Source: Gammaproteobacteria bacterium 42_54_T18 | Lineage (GTDB): Bacteria; Pseudomonadota; Gammaproteobacteria; Pseudomonadales; Ketobacteraceae | Direction: 5' to 3' | Assembly (NCBI GenBank): GCA_002163245.1 | Contig: MAAL01000025.1 | Span: 124,001-188,000 of the forward strand | Length of the DNA stretch: 64,000 nt | Shown: positions 9,319 to 20,066 of the stretch, piece after piece | Numbering within the stretch: the first letter of the stretch is position 1 | Layout of the letters: the number at the start of each line of letters is the position of its first letter | The notes under the pieces: generated by a model | Told to the model about the DNA's origin: nothing | Seen by the model: the letters and a program-made list of their open reading frames with translations, nothing else | Database searches by the model: none | Program-made: the position numbers and the translations under genes

Positions 9319-9321
9319 CTA

Positions 9322-10131
9322 TCAACGTGCGCGTTTTAAGGCGTTCTTATTAAATGCTGACGATTTCAGACCTGAACCAAATACCGTGTCGCTAGTTTTC
9401 AACACCGTACTTTTACCAGTTTGTAGATTAACCATTTCTAACATATCTGGACGCCAAAACTTATCGTTATATAGCGTAAACCCTGTTGCCACAAGCGTCT
9501 TCAAATGGCTCTTTTTCCGATCATAAAACTCTGCCTTTAGCGTTCTGTAGTGCTCTTGGTCAACCCAAGAAACGACACGAGTGTAACCAGAGTATTTATC
9601 TTTTGGATAGCTTTCCACAACGAAGCACTTCTGCCCATCAATAGTTTCATCTCGAAGATACTTATAATCATATTCTTCTACTTCGCTACCACCGATATCT
9701 TCAAAAGAGAATTCACTTCCCATAAATGGGCCTGATTTCTTCTTCGAAGCAATTTTCTTCACTCGCTTCAGAGCAGGAAGATACAACCACTGGTCATCAT
9801 CTTTATTTGTATGGGAGAAGGTTAATAGTGCTGTTCCCTTCTGATCTTTTGGTGTATCAAAGATCATCAACGTTTTATCACCATCATCACCTTTACCTTC
9901 CAAGCCCTTTACCCGCATTTGACGCTTACTGGTATTACCACGCTTGTCTTTAAGAACCATCAGCATGCCACTTTTACTATCAACATATCCATCACCGCGT
10001 TTATCTGCTTCTTCAAAGATAGCTAAGCCTTTCTCCTCAGGAGTCTCCGTATGACCAATTAAAGGCATCGCCAGCAACGCAACTGCGACCATAGGTTTCC
10101 AGATCTTTCGTAATTGAACTGTCTTTAACAT
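9322..10131 (-). CDS. Periplasmic LolA-like outer-membrane lipoprotein-sorting protein
   Basis: 269 aa with a signal peptide (hydrophobic residues 14-24, cleavage near GHT-E). Seen: MRVKGLEGKGDDGDKTLMIFDTPKDQKGTALLTFSH, DDQWLYLPALKRVKKI and FMGSEFSFEDI, the hallmarks of the LolA-like family (PF17131) that accompanies MMPL/RND transporters. The fold is a half-open barrel that carries acyl chains, so the likely role is shuttling a lipid or other hydrophobic cargo across the periplasm between the RND permease upstream and the outer membrane. GGAATAACTT precedes the ATG. It is 116 bases downstream of the RND stop. Confidence 0.87.
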   Translation of the reverse strand: MLKTVQLRKIWKPMVAVALLAMPLIGHTETPEEKGLAIFEEADKRGDGYVDSKSGMLMVLKDKRGNTSKRQMRVKGLEGKGDDGDKTLMIFDTPKDQKGTALLTFSHTNKDDDQWLYLPALKRVKKIASKKKSGPFMGSEFSFEDIGGSEVEEYDYKYLRDETIDGQKCFVVESYPKDKYSGYTRVVSWVDQEHYRTLKAEFYDRKKSHLKTLVATGFTLYNDKFWRPDMLEMVNLQTGKSTVLKTSDTVFGSGLKSSAFNKNALKRAR

Positions 10132-10247
10132 AAGTTATTCCATTCTTAGTGGTTTGAGGTGAAAATTATTATCTAAGCTTTTTGGCGTAAGAATACATAA
10201 ACGCCAACATTATCATTGTTATTGTCTAAGGAATATAGGTCGCAATG

Positions 10248-12617
10248 TTATACCTGGTCCATTTCCACAGAAGCCGGCATTATACGGGGTTCCAGGGAAC
10301 CTTTCGAGCCTGCCCCTGTTGTTATTTTGTTACGTTTTTGGGCGTCTAAAAGAAGCAAGAATGGTGCAAAAAACAGCAGATCAACCACCAGAGCCAATAT
10401 TATCGTTATTGACGTTAACGTTCCCATATTACTGCTTGGATAAAACCCCGAAAATGATATAACGGCAAAGTTTGCAACCAGTACAACAGATGTCGATACC
10501 AAGGCAACACCAACCGTACTAAAAGCGTATCTTACAGCATCTTCAGTACTAAGGTTTTGCTCTCTTTTCGCCCTAACATACTTGCTCAAAAAATGAACTG
10601 TATCATCAACAACAATACCAATAGTTAGACAAGCAACGATAGATACTGACACTCCCACATTGCCCATTGTTAATCCCCATAAACCAAATGCCATTGCTGC
10701 AGGCATAATATTGGGTAGTAGGCTCATTAGCCCGTAACGCCAAGAGCGCAACGACACAACAATCATCACCGAGATCATAACAAAGGCTGACAATGTACCG
10801 CCCAACATACTGATCACGTTTCGGCGCGTTAGTTGGCTAAATAGCACATCTAAACCTGTGGCTTTTGCCTGCATATACTCAGGCATATGTTGCTCAACCC
10901 AACGACCTGCTTTTTTAGAGAACTGCAATACACCGTCTGAGGACGTTCTAGACAAAATAATGTGAAAATTTGACTCATTTTTATCCATCGTCATCTGATC
11001 GTCCAACCCTAAACCAAAGGGCAAAGACATTTCGTACATTAACAAATATTGAGCCGCTAGCGCTCTATTATCGGGCACTGTATAAAACGCCTCATCACCA
11101 CCGTTCATATTTCTATTGAGCCGTTTAGTCACGTCACTAAACGTAAGCGCATATACCACTTCAGGCTGGGCTTCTGCCCATTCTTTAAATTCATTTAATT
11201 TGGATAAATACTCAGGCTCACTCACACCTCCATCATCAGTTGCCGGTAATGAGAACTGAATTCGATGTAACCCCGTCATTTCTTTTGCTAAGAATTCATT
11301 CGCAATACGTACATCATAACTATCATCAAAGTACTCAACCCATACGTCATTAAACTCATTCATTGGTAAAAAAGCAGCAGTACCAAATACCACCCCACCA
11401 ACACCCCAGAAAAGGGATTTTTTACGGCGAATAACAAACTCACTAAAACTTGCCATCTTACGTTGTGACCAGGCATCGCCTTCGGGAAATTTTGGTGCTG
11501 GAAATATCGATAAGAATGCAGGCATCATAACGATTGATAAGAACCACGCCGCTAACACACCAATAACAACAACATTCCCTAAGTCTCTAAATGGTGGTGA
11601 CTCGGAGGCATTCAGGCAAGCAAAACCAATTCCGGTAGTAATACTAGTCAGAAAAATTGGCTGAAAATTTATCCGTAAACTTTCAATGATAGCCGGTTTT
11701 TTATTAGAGCCATTTCTACGCATCTCTTGCTGAAAACTCACCAGAATATGTACACAATCCGCGACCCCCAAAGTAAGAATAATCACCGGTGCATAACTTG
11801 TTATTGGTAAGAAAACAATGCCTAATGTAGTTGAGAACCCCATCGCAGCAATCACGGACAAAACAACAATGGTCATGGTAAATACCATAGCCAACACGCT
11901 GCGCATAAACACAATTAAACAAAGAATTGCCGCTCCCATAGCCAGCGGGAAAAAAGTTTCAATCCCTTCTTTCGTCGCCGCCCCCATCGCATCACTAAAT
12001 ATTACAGTACCCGTTAACATAAACTCTGTATCGGGATACTTTTCACGAAACTCATCTCGTAAATTGCGAGACCACTCAGCGATCATAGGTGATGACTTTT
12101 TATTTTCATCCTGCACAACAGTAACGCCAACAACAGCAACATGCCCTTTCTCTGAGATGACGGCATGCACTAATGCTGGCTCGTCTAATGCAATACGCCG
12201 AATCCTGTTAACTGCTAAAGCATCTAGTTTTAGTGCATCTTCAATTAAATAATCAGTAAAAAGATCATCACCATCCACTTCCGTATGCTGAAAATTGGTT
12301 AGAGACGCTACGCGGATAGCCTTCGGCATTTCCCAGGACCGATCGGTTAACTCTTCTAATAATGCTAATGTTTGGGGTTTGAAAATATTGTTATCTTTAG
12401 GATGTACAATAAATAGTACGATATCACGCGCCCCATACTTAACTTCCAAATCCAACAACCGTTCAAGGTCAGGGTTCTCGTCTCCAAAAAAAGCCCGGGA
12501 ATTATTGTTCATCTTAAAATCTTTAATGCCGTAACCTAATCCAGCAACCAACACTAACGATATCAATATCGCTAAATACGGTTTATGAACAACCCAATCA
12601 TAAAATTTGTTTAACAT
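10248..12617 (-). CDS. RND/MMPL family inner-membrane exporter
   Basis: 789 aa with the two-fold repeat of the RND superfamily: one membrane helix (about 15-33), a large periplasmic loop, a five-helix bundle, then the same pattern again. The central motifs LGVADCVHILVSF and GIVVDDTVHFLSKYVRAK carry the acidic residues expected for proton coupling. MMPL-type pumps without a membrane fusion protein move lipids and other hydrophobic molecules (known). Here it is followed by a LolA-like periplasmic protein and a beta-barrel, so cargo transfer to or from the outer membrane is likely (inference). GAGAAGG precedes ATG 12617. First gene of its strand after a 485-base intergenic region. Confidence 0.92.
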   Translation of the reverse strand: MLNKFYDWVVHKPYLAILISLVLVAGLGYGIKDFKMNNNSRAFFGDENPDLERLLDLEVKYGARDIVLFIVHPKDNNIFKPQTLALLEELTDRSWEMPKAIRVASLTNFQHTEVDGDDLFTDYLIEDALKLDALAVNRIRRIALDEPALVHAVISEKGHVAVVGVTVVQDENKKSSPMIAEWSRNLRDEFREKYPDTEFMLTGTVIFSDAMGAATKEGIETFFPLAMGAAILCLIVFMRSVLAMVFTMTIVVLSVIAAMGFSTTLGIVFLPITSYAPVIILTLGVADCVHILVSFQQEMRRNGSNKKPAIIESLRINFQPIFLTSITTGIGFACLNASESPPFRDLGNVVVIGVLAAWFLSIVMMPAFLSIFPAPKFPEGDAWSQRKMASFSEFVIRRKKSLFWGVGGVVFGTAAFLPMNEFNDVWVEYFDDSYDVRIANEFLAKEMTGLHRIQFSLPATDDGGVSEPEYLSKLNEFKEWAEAQPEVVYALTFSDVTKRLNRNMNGGDEAFYTVPDNRALAAQYLLMYEMSLPFGLGLDDQMTMDKNESNFHIILSRTSSDGVLQFSKKAGRWVEQHMPEYMQAKATGLDVLFSQLTRRNVISMLGGTLSAFVMISVMIVVSLRSWRYGLMSLLPNIMPAAMAFGLWGLTMGNVGVSVSIVACLTIGIVVDDTVHFLSKYVRAKREQNLSTEDAVRYAFSTVGVALVSTSVVLVANFAVISFSGFYPSSNMGTLTSITIILALVVDLLFFAPFLLLLDAQKRNKITTGAGSKGSLEPRIMPASVEMDQV

Positions 12618-13002
12618 GGCCTTCTCAGCTTCCCTAAAAACAGTTTCATTATTTTTATCACTGTTCGTATGTGACGTAATTATTAGTGCGGCATTCAGTT
12701 GACTACACTATAAAATGCAAATAGTAAGCCTTCACCGGTGGGTATTATTATGATTGCTATACCTTTTTACTAATGCCCATCCTTGGTGTAAATAACCCGA
12801 AATGATTACCCTGCCGTTTCACGCCTAGCGTGTATCGGAATTAATACACAATATGGTGCTTGCTCGCTCAACTGTAAAGAGCCATTGACGACATATCAAC
12901 CAACTGCTGGCGGAATACCACAGCACAAGATTAAACAGACTGTTTCACCAAAGAAACAATCTGTATGACCACAATCAATAGGATAAAGCCACCCGCCCCA
13001 AG
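12618..13002. other. Intergenic region between RND gene and liuR with several inverted repeats
   Basis: No gene found. Inverted repeats seen: CACGC-CTA-GCGTG (12820-12832), GTGTAT...ATACAC (12830-12849), and ACAGACTGTTTC / GAAACAATCTGT (12935-12946 and 12953-12964, one mismatch, six-base loop). None is followed by a T-run, so they look more like protein-binding sites or RNA stems than terminators. The region must hold the promoter of the minus-strand RND gene; I could not place it. Confidence 0.5.
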
Positions 13003-13033
13003 TTTACCTTTACGTTAACGTCAACCTTAAGGT
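13003..13033 (+). promoter_or_regulatory. Probable LiuR-controlled promoter with MerR-type 19-bp spacer
   Basis: A -35-like TTTACC (13003-13008) and a -10-like TAAGGT (13028-13033) are 19 bases apart, and the spacer holds the near-palindrome TTTACGTTAACGTCAA (13009-13024, core ACGTTAACGT perfect). A long spacer with the operator inside is the standard layout for MerR-family regulators, and the site resembles LiuR motifs described for gammaproteobacteria (known, from memory). Its position 70 bases before liuR suggests autoregulation and control of liuRABCD. Confidence 0.7.
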
Positions 13034-13102
13034 AAGATTCCTAAACTGGCAGCTTCGATTAACTAAGCAAATTAGCCTACTCACCAACAACGTGAAAGCA
13101 GA

Positions 13103-13498
13103 ATGACCGAAACAATCCTTAAAACATACACCATTGGCGAATTGGCCAAAGAATTTAACGTCACAACTCGGGCTATTCGATTCTATGAAGACAAAGGTAT
13201 TCTAAACCCGTCAAGACAGGGTCAAAAACGCATATACGGCCCTCGTGATCGCATTTTGTTAAAACTCACATTACGAGGTAAACGCATTGGCTTCACGTTG
13301 GCGGAGAGTCAAAAGCTCTTTGATATGTACCAACACGGGGAAGATAACAAAGACCAGTTAGAAACCATGCTTGCCACCTTAGATGAAAAAGATGCGTTAC
13401 TTGCACAGCAAAAGCTCGACATCGAAGAGATGGAAGCGGAACTACAGGCTGCACGAGAGCGCTGCTTAACTGCCATCAAAAAAATAGACAACATCTAG
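13103..13498 (+). CDS. liuR: LiuR, MerR-family regulator of branched-chain amino acid degradation
   Basis: 131 aa. N-terminal winged helix-turn-helix (YTIGELAKEFNVTTRAIRFYEDKGIL...RIYGPRDR, residues 9-50) followed by a helix that forms the MerR dimer coiled coil (about 85-125). No cysteine metal-binding motif, consistent with the LiuR branch, which senses acyl-CoA-type metabolites rather than metals. It is the first gene of the liu operon, directly upstream of liuA, the usual arrangement for LiuR. Expected to bind the dyad at 13009-13024. The ribosome site is weak. Confidence 0.92.
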   Translation: MTETILKTYTIGELAKEFNVTTRAIRFYEDKGILNPSRQGQKRIYGPRDRILLKLTLRGKRIGFTLAESQKLFDMYQHGEDNKDQLETMLATLDEKDALLAQQKLDIEEMEAELQAARERCLTAIKKIDNI

Positions 13499-13566
13499 TA
13501 TATTCAAAAAATAATCACACATTTTAACCCAATAATTTAGTCACAATACAACAAGAGAGCGCATCA

Positions 13567-14733
13567 ATGACAACACTATACCCTTCTCTCAACTTTGACC
13601 TCGGCGACACCATTGACGCTCTTCGAGACTCTGTTAATCGTTTTTCGCAAGCTGAAATTGCACCTCGCGCAGCAGATATAGACCAAGAAAACCTATTCCC
13701 TAATGACCTTTGGCGAAAGTTTGGTGATATGGGGCTCCTAGGGATAACTGTTTCAGAAGAATACGGGGGAGCCAATCTCGGTTACCTCGCCCATGTTGTT
13801 GCGATGGAAGAGATCAGCCGAGCATCAGCATCAGTTGGATTAAGCTACGGTGCTCATTCTAATCTTTGTGTTAACCAGATTAATCGTAACGGTACCGATG
13901 CACAAAAAGCAAAATACCTGCCCAAGCTTGTAAGCGGTGAGCATATTGGCGCCCTAGCGATGAGCGAGCCCAATGCGGGTTCAGACGTTGTTAGCATGAA
14001 ATTACGTGCAGATAAAAAAGGTGACCACTACGTACTTAACGGCAACAAAATGTGGATAACCAACGGTCCAGACGCCGATACTTACGTTATTTACGCAAAA
14101 ACAGAACTGGACAAAGGCCCTCATGGAATTACCGCTTTTATTGTAGAGCGCTCTTTTGCAGGTTTTACCCAAGCACAAAAGCTCGACAAACTAGGCATGC
14201 GCGGATCAAACACCTGCGAGTTAGTTTTTGTTGATGTAGAAGTACCTGAGGAGAACATTCTCGGAAAACTCAACGAAGGTGTAAAGGTCTTGATGAGCGG
14301 GCTGGATTACGAGCGTGTTGTGCTATCAGGTGGCCCAACCGGAATCATGCTTGCTTGTATGGATATTGTTGTCCCTTATATCCATGACAGAAAACAATTC
14401 GGTAAAGCTATTGGTGAGTTCCAATTGATGCAAGGAAAAATTGCAGATATGTACACGCTAACCAATGCCAGTCGAGCTTATCTATATACCGTTGCAAAAG
14501 CCTGTGATCGACAAGAAACCACACGCAAAGATTCTGCCGCCGTTATTCTTTATGCAGCAGAAAATGCAACCAAACTAGCCCTTGAAGCCATTCAAACCTT
14601 AGGTGGCAATGGATATATTAATGAATATCCAACAGGACGTTTATTACGTGACGCCAAATTGTATGAAATTGGTGCAGGTACATCAGAAATACGTCGAATG
14701 CTTATTGGACGAGAATTATTTAGCGAAACGTAA
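13567..14733 (+). CDS. liuA: Isovaleryl-CoA dehydrogenase
   Basis: 388 aa acyl-CoA dehydrogenase; oxidises isovaleryl-CoA to 3-methylcrotonyl-CoA and hands electrons to ETF. Seen: [11 protein letters not shown] (131-141), [19 protein letters not shown], and the C-terminal [11 protein letters not shown]...[13 protein letters not shown]. The catalytic glutamate is at the IVD-specific position, Glu249 in [14 protein letters not shown], rather than near residue 370 as in most acyl-CoA dehydrogenases; this sets it apart as IVD. Length is normal. Second gene of the liu operon, 68 bases after liuR. etfBA at 56.8-58.5 kb encodes the probable acceptor. Confidence 0.96.
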   Translation: MTTLYPSLNFDLGDTIDALRDSVNRFSQAEIAPRAADIDQENLFPNDLWRKFGDMGLLGITVSEEYGGANLGYLAHVVAMEEISRASASVGLSYGAHSNLCVNQINRNGTDAQKAKYLPKLVSGEHIGALAMSEPNAGSDVVSMKLRADKKGDHYVLNGNKMWITNGPDADTYVIYAKTELDKGPHGITAFIVERSFAGFTQAQKLDKLGMRGSNTCELVFVDVEVPEENILGKLNEGVKVLMSGLDYERVVLSGGPTGIMLACMDIVVPYIHDRKQFGKAIGEFQLMQGKIADMYTLTNASRAYLYTVAKACDRQETTRKDSAAVILYAAENATKLALEAIQTLGGNGYINEYPTGRLLRDAKLYEIGAGTSEIRRMLIGRELFSET

Positions 14734-14790
14734 ATCGATACCCTATATTGACAGGTTATACCGACAGACAGCGACGATCAGGAACAGGCC

Positions 14791-16398
14791 ATGCCACAGA
14801 TAAAATCAAAAGCAAATCCGAACAGTGAAGCCTTTCACTGCAACGTTGAAGCAATGCAATCCTTGGTTTCTCATTTACAAGAAACCGTTGCTACAATAGC
14901 GAAAGGTGGTGGTGAAAGATCCCAACAACGCCACCTTGCCCGCGGTAAGCTATTACCTCGCGACCGAGTAAAGCAATTACTCGATCCAGGCTCCCCCTTT
15001 CTAGAACTTTGCCAATTAGCAGCTCATGAGGTTTATGGAGAAGACGTTCCAGCAGCAGGGGTTATCTGTGGTATTGGTCGAGTATCGGGCCAAGAATGTA
15101 TGATTGTTGCCAATGACGCGACGGTAAAAGGTGGCAGCTATTACCCCCTTAGTGTTAAAAAACATTTGCGTGCACAAACTATTGCAGAAGAAAATAATCT
15201 ACCGTGTATTTATTTGGTGGATTCAGGCGGTGCCAACCTTCCTCGTCAAGACGATGTATTTCCAGATAAAGAACATTTCGGTCGGATTTTCTTTAATCAA
15301 GCCAATATGTCCGCTAAAAACATCCCACAAATTGCCGTTGTTATGGGTTCATGTACCGCCGGGGGCGCTTACGTACCAGCAATGGCCGATGAAAGCATCA
15401 TTGTTAAACAACAAGGCACCATCTTCCTCGCAGGCCCTCCACTGGTAAAAGCCGCAACCGGTGAAGTAGTGAGCGCTGAAGATTTAGGCGGCGCAGAAGT
15501 TCACTGTAAAATCTCCGGTGTATCTGATTACATGGCAGAGAATGACGAACATGCACTACAATTGGCCCGGAACTGCATAAGTCGTTTAAATAGAAAGAAA
15601 CACCTAGATTTTGATGTTACAGAAACAGTGCCTCCCGCATACCCAGTAGAAGATGTATACGGCGTTGTTCCATCTGATTTAAAAACGCCTTACGATGTAC
15701 GGGAAGTTATTGCCCGAACCGTTGACGGCTCAGAGTTTGATGAGTTTAAGGCCTTGTATGGCACAACTCTGATTTGTGGCTTTGCAAGAATACATGGTTA
15801 CCCTGTTGGTATTGTCGCCAACAACGGTATTCTGTTTGCAGAATCAGCACAAAAAGGCGCCCACTTTATCGAACTTTGCGCACAGAGAAAAATCCCTCTC
15901 GTATTTTTACAAAATATTACCGGCTTCATGGTTGGACAAAAATATGAAGCGGGCGGCATTGCAAAACACGGCGCTAAAATGGTAACGGCTGTTGCAACTG
16001 CAAAAGTACCAAAGTTCACCATAATCATTGGAGGCAGTTTTGGTGCTGGTAACTATGGAATGTGTGGACGAGCTTATGACCCCCGCTTTATGTTTATGTG
16101 GCCAAATGCACGTATTTCAGTAATGGGCGGTGAACAAGCGGCCGGTGTATTAGCACAAATCAAAAAGGATAATATGGCTCGGACCGGCGATAGCTGGACT
16201 GAAAAAGAAGAAGCTGATTTTAAACAACCGGTAATCGACACTTACGATAAACAAGGCCACCCCTATTACGCCAGTGCACGCCTCTGGGATGATGGTGTCA
16301 TTGACCCAGCCCAAACAAGGAATGTACTTGGTTTAGCAATATCAGCATCACTTAACCAGCCTATTGAAGAAACACGCTTCGGCCTGTTTAGAATGTAG
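14791..16398 (+). CDS. liuB: Methylcrotonyl-CoA carboxylase, carboxyltransferase (beta) subunit
   Basis: 535 aa. N- and C-terminal carboxyltransferase halves: [22 protein letters not shown] near residues 39-60, [16 protein letters not shown] and [42 protein letters not shown]. These are the signatures of MCCase/propionyl carboxylase beta subunits, and the [14 protein letters not shown] segment with the operon context points to 3-methylcrotonyl-CoA as substrate. It works in a complex with LiuD, which supplies carboxybiotin. ATG 14791 follows CAGG; it lies 57 bases after liuA and 10 bases before liuC. Confidence 0.96.
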   Translation: MPQIKSKANPNSEAFHCNVEAMQSLVSHLQETVATIAKGGGERSQQRHLARGKLLPRDRVKQLLDPGSPFLELCQLAAHEVYGEDVPAAGVICGIGRVSGQECMIVANDATVKGGSYYPLSVKKHLRAQTIAEENNLPCIYLVDSGGANLPRQDDVFPDKEHFGRIFFNQANMSAKNIPQIAVVMGSCTAGGAYVPAMADESIIVKQQGTIFLAGPPLVKAATGEVVSAEDLGGAEVHCKISGVSDYMAENDEHALQLARNCISRLNRKKHLDFDVTETVPPAYPVEDVYGVVPSDLKTPYDVREVIARTVDGSEFDEFKALYGTTLICGFARIHGYPVGIVANNGILFAESAQKGAHFIELCAQRKIPLVFLQNITGFMVGQKYEAGGIAKHGAKMVTAVATAKVPKFTIIIGGSFGAGNYGMCGRAYDPRFMFMWPNARISVMGGEQAAGVLAQIKKDNMARTGDSWTEKEEADFKQPVIDTYDKQGHPYYASARLWDDGVIDPAQTRNVLGLAISASLNQPIEETRFGLFRM

Positions 16399-16408
16399 GG
16401 AATAAATC

Positions 16409-17266
16409 ATGTCAACGATCACAAACTCACAGAGCGTCATCAATTCATACAATGAATTCCAAGAGGCTATAGAAAAATCAGATACGGAAGTTGTCTGCCA
16501 TTTAGAAAGCAGCGGTATCCTTCGTATTTGCATCAATCGCCCTACATTACACAATGCATTTAACGACCACGTCATTGGTCTGTTAATTGCTGCTTTCGAT
16601 ACCGCAGCCTCCGATGAGCAGGTTCGAGTAGTCATACTTCAATCTGAAGGAAAAAACTTCTCCGCTGGTGCAGACCTTAATTGGATGAAAAGCATGGCAC
16701 AGCTAAATCTTGAAGAAAACCGTCAAGATGCAGCTGAGCTTGCGCGGCTGATGCATGTTATTTACTCTTGCCCAAAACCCGTTATCGCTCGCGTTCAAGG
16801 CGCGTCATTCGGCGGGGCACTGGGTTTAATCGCTTGTAGTGATATAGCAATTGCCACCAACAACGCACGGTTTTGTTTAAGTGAAGTGAAGATAGGATTG
16901 GTTCCCGCAGTTATCAGTCCCTATGTATCTAAAGCCATTGGTGCCCGTGCAGCACAGCGCTACTTTATTACCGCGGAGCAATTTAACGCGGACAAGGCCT
17001 TACAGCTTGGTCTACTGCATGAAGTGGTTAACGGTGAATCTCTTGATGAAACCGTCAACACCATTGCAGAAACATTAGTTGCCAACGGACCCCAAGCAGT
17101 TGCTGCCGCAAAGACGCTGGCACACTACGTATCTGACAATGCAATTAACGACAAGACCATCGCTTACACCACGGATCTTATCGCAAAAATTCGCGTCTCT
17201 TCTGAAGGTCAAGAAGGGCTCAGCGCTTTTCTAGAAAAAAGAAAAGCCAACTGGAATAAGGGTTAA
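16409..17266 (+). CDS. liuC: Methylglutaconyl-CoA hydratase (crotonase family)
   Basis: 285 aa, slightly longer than the usual 260-270 because of an extra N-terminal stretch of about 25 residues; Met at the annotated start is preceded by AGGGAATAAATC. Crotonase fold: EGKNFSAGADLNWMKSMA (oxyanion loop), GASFGGALGLIACSDIAIA and the second half VKIGLVPAVISPYV. Hydrates 3-methylglutaconyl-CoA to HMG-CoA, the fourth step of leucine catabolism. Identification as LiuC rests on position between liuB and liuD together with the LNWMKSM and KIGLVPAVI segments, typical of this branch. Confidence 0.93.
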   Translation: MSTITNSQSVINSYNEFQEAIEKSDTEVVCHLESSGILRICINRPTLHNAFNDHVIGLLIAAFDTAASDEQVRVVILQSEGKNFSAGADLNWMKSMAQLNLEENRQDAAELARLMHVIYSCPKPVIARVQGASFGGALGLIACSDIAIATNNARFCLSEVKIGLVPAVISPYVSKAIGARAAQRYFITAEQFNADKALQLGLLHEVVNGESLDETVNTIAETLVANGPQAVAAAKTLAHYVSDNAINDKTIAYTTDLIAKIRVSSEGQEGLSAFLEKRKANWNKG

Positions 17267-17271
17267 CTGAC

Positions 17272-19344
17272 ATGACATCACAAAAAAATTGCATCAAACC
17301 CATCAAGAAAGTACTTATCGCAAACCGAGGGGAAATTGCCTGTCGCATTATCCGAACATTGAGGAAGCTCGATATCGATAGTGTTGCTCTATATTCAGAT
17401 GCCGATAAAACCGCACAACATGTAAAACTTGCCGATGAAGCCGTTTATATCGGGGCGTCACCCGCAGCAGAAAGTTACTTATGTGCAGAGAAAATCATCA
17501 GTGCAGCAAAACGAACTGGCGCAAATGCAATTCACCCCGGTTACGGATTTCTTTCAGAAAATAGCAACTTCGCAAAAACCTGTGAAGAAAATGACATTAT
17601 CTTTATCGGGCCTCCAACATCAGCTATTGATGCCATGGGATCAAAAGCAGCCGCTAAAGATATTATGGAGAAAGCCGAAGTCCCCCTTGTTCCCGGATAC
17701 CATGAAGAAGATCAAAGCGATGAACGCTTGTTAGCTGAAGCTAGCAAAATAGGTTACCCCGTATTGCTAAAAGCAGCACTGGGCGGTGGTGGTAAGGGAA
17801 TGCGTTTAGTTGAATCCGCTGATGAATTCCAAGAAAATCTAGACTCCTGCAAACGTGAAGCCATTGCCTCTTTTGGTGATGATTTTATGCTTATAGAAAA
17901 ATACATTACAGAACCCCGCCATGTAGAAATTCAGGTATTTTGTGATCAATTGGGGAACGGCGTCTATTTATTTGAACGTGATTGCTCCATTCAACGTCGC
18001 CACCAAAAAGTGATTGAAGAAGCCCCTGCCCCAGGCTTATCAGATGATCTTCGTAAACAAATGGGGGACACCGCAGTCCGAGCCGCAAAGTCCATTAATT
18101 ATGTTGGAGCCGGCACATTTGAGTTCTTAATGGACAAAGACGGCAGCTTTTACTTTATGGAGATGAATACTCGTCTCCAAGTAGAACACCCCGTTACCGA
18201 AAAAATCACTGGGCAAGACTTAGTCGAATGGCAGATTCGCGCCGCAGAAGGCCACCCTCTTCCTTGTTCACAAGAAGATCTTTCATTTAACGGTCACGCT
18301 ATTGAAGTACGGATCTACGCAGAGACGCCTGAAAACGAGTTTTTACCATCCACAGGTAAAATACAGTACCTCCGAACACCTGAAGAAAATGAACACGTTC
18401 GAATTGATTCCGGTGTCATTCAGGGGGATGAAGTTAGTGTTTATTATGACCCGATGATTGCGAAGCTAATCGTATGGGATAAAACCCGAAGCGGTGCCAT
18501 TCATCGGATGGATAAAGCACTCAAGGAATTCTGTGTAACCGGGGTTAATACCAACATAGAGTTTTTGAGAAACATCAATACAAACAATGATTTTGTTAAT
18601 GCAAAACTCAGCACTCATTTTATTGAACACCATAACGAATCATTATTAGCACTCACAAAAAGCATTGATAACAAGCACTACATCTATGCTGCGCTTTATC
18701 AGCACCTTTCAGAGAGTAGTAACACCAATAACAGGAATTTGTCTTTAGACCAGCAGTCTCCCTGGACTACCGTTAATGGCTGGTCACTCAATGCCACTCC
18801 AAACCGAGTCTTCCGATTTAATACAGACTCCACCAACTGTTTGGACAATGAAGCCGAAGATGACTCCAGCAACATTGAAAAAAATATAGCCGTCACCTTA
18901 ACATTTGAATCCAACACTATCATTGCATCCTGTGGAGATAGTAGTATTCAGTGTGAGGCGTATCTAAAAGATGATGAGCTAACTGTTATTACCGGTCATG
19001 CTCAACGTTTATATGTGAGTCAATTCGATAAAAAAATCACGTTATTTATCGATGGCAAAGCCTATCACTTATCAACCTATTCAGCAGAATTTTCAGCTGA
19101 AGGTGATGATGATAACGGACAGCTTACTGCTCCTATGAATGGGCGTATTGTGGATGTTTTTGTATCCGCAGGTGAATCCGTAGAGCTAGACCAACCTTTG
19201 GCCATTTTAGAAGCTATGAAAATGGAACATACCATTCGCGCACCAAATGCAGGTACCATCAGCGAGGTATTTTACGCGCCAGGGGACCTGATTGACGACG
19301 GCGCACCATTACTCGCATTTGAAGCCCCCAATGAGAAAGGATAA
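17272..19344 (+). CDS. liuD: Methylcrotonyl-CoA carboxylase, biotin-containing (alpha) subunit
   Basis: 690 aa. Domains: biotin carboxylase with ATP-grasp (residues about 13-460; [41 protein letters not shown]), a linker/BT domain (about 470-600), and a C-terminal biotinyl domain with the biotinylated lysine in [10 protein letters not shown]. Uses ATP and bicarbonate to load biotin and feeds LiuB. ATG 17272 is preceded by AAGGG, five bases after liuC; it is followed five bases later by the CoA-transferase subunit A, so the operon continues. Confidence 0.96.
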   Translation: MTSQKNCIKPIKKVLIANRGEIACRIIRTLRKLDIDSVALYSDADKTAQHVKLADEAVYIGASPAAESYLCAEKIISAAKRTGANAIHPGYGFLSENSNFAKTCEENDIIFIGPPTSAIDAMGSKAAAKDIMEKAEVPLVPGYHEEDQSDERLLAEASKIGYPVLLKAALGGGGKGMRLVESADEFQENLDSCKREAIASFGDDFMLIEKYITEPRHVEIQVFCDQLGNGVYLFERDCSIQRRHQKVIEEAPAPGLSDDLRKQMGDTAVRAAKSINYVGAGTFEFLMDKDGSFYFMEMNTRLQVEHPVTEKITGQDLVEWQIRAAEGHPLPCSQEDLSFNGHAIEVRIYAETPENEFLPSTGKIQYLRTPEENEHVRIDSGVIQGDEVSVYYDPMIAKLIVWDKTRSGAIHRMDKALKEFCVTGVNTNIEFLRNINTNNDFVNAKLSTHFIEHHNESLLALTKSIDNKHYIYAALYQHLSESSNTNNRNLSLDQQSPWTTVNGWSLNATPNRVFRFNTDSTNCLDNEAEDDSSNIEKNIAVTLTFESNTIIASCGDSSIQCEAYLKDDELTVITGHAQRLYVSQFDKKITLFIDGKAYHLSTYSAEFSAEGDDDNGQLTAPMNGRIVDVFVSAGESVELDQPLAILEAMKMEHTIRAPNAGTISEVFYAPGDLIDDGAPLLAFEAPNEKG

Positions 19345-19349
19345 TAATA

Positions 19350-20048
19350 ATGAGTGGATTTAACAAAGTAGTTGCCAACTACGATGAGGCATTAGACGGT
19401 TTAACCAACGATATGACCCTCATTGTTGGTGGGTTTGGACTTTGCGGTATACCAGAAGGGTTAATCGCAAAAATCAAAGACCTTGGTGTACACGGCTTAA
19501 CCTGTGTATCGAATAATGCCGGTGTCGACGGTTTTGGACTGGGTTTATTGCTAGAAGATAAGCAAATCAGAAAAATGATTGCCTCTTATGTCGGTGAAAA
19601 TGCATTATTTGAACAGCAATTACTCTCAGGGGAACTTGAAGTAGAACTAACGCCTCAGGGAACCTTGGCAGAAAAGATGCGTGCAGGTGGAGCCGGCATC
19701 CCCGCTTTTTTCACTCCAGCAGGTTACGGCACTCCTATTGCAGAAGGTAAAGAAGCCAGAGAATTCAACGGAAAAATGCATATTCTCGAAGAATCCATTA
19801 CCGGAGAGTTTGCTCTTGTAAAAGCGTGGAAAGCCGACACTATGGGCAACCTTGTTTACCGTAAAACGGCCATGAATTTTAACCCCATGGCAGCGACTGC
19901 AGGAAAAATTACCATTGCAGAAGTTGAAGAAATTGTTGAAGCCGGTGAGTTAGACCCGAATCATATTCATACGCCAGGCATATATGTAAACCGTGTTATT
20001 AAAGGCACATTTGAAAAACGTATCGAACAGTTAACGTTAAAAAAATAG
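19350..20048 (+). CDS. scoA: 3-oxoacid CoA-transferase, subunit A
   Basis: 232 aa, family I CoA-transferase alpha chain: [18 protein letters not shown] (the GGFG..G.P CoA-binding signature), [39 protein letters not shown] and [17 protein letters not shown]. With subunit B it transfers CoA from succinyl-CoA to acetoacetate, allowing the acetoacetate from leucine (or ketone bodies) to enter as acetoacetyl-CoA. It follows liuD by five bases with GAAAGGATAATAATA as leader, so it is in the liu operon. In several bacteria these genes stand at this place instead of, or next to, liuE. Confidence 0.93.
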   Translation: MSGFNKVVANYDEALDGLTNDMTLIVGGFGLCGIPEGLIAKIKDLGVHGLTCVSNNAGVDGFGLGLLLEDKQIRKMIASYVGENALFEQQLLSGELEVELTPQGTLAEKMRAGGAGIPAFFTPAGYGTPIAEGKEAREFNGKMHILEESITGEFALVKAWKADTMGNLVYRKTAMNFNPMAATAGKITIAEVEEIVEAGELDPNHIHTPGIYVNRVIKGTFEKRIEQLTLKK

Positions 20049-20066
20049 AGTCAAAGGACAAATATC

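Noticed and set aside
11818-12252. 144-codon plus-strand frame
   Set aside because: Antisense within the RND permease gene, low complexity (Ala/Ile/Thr/Ser), no ribosome site; typical shadow of membrane helices.
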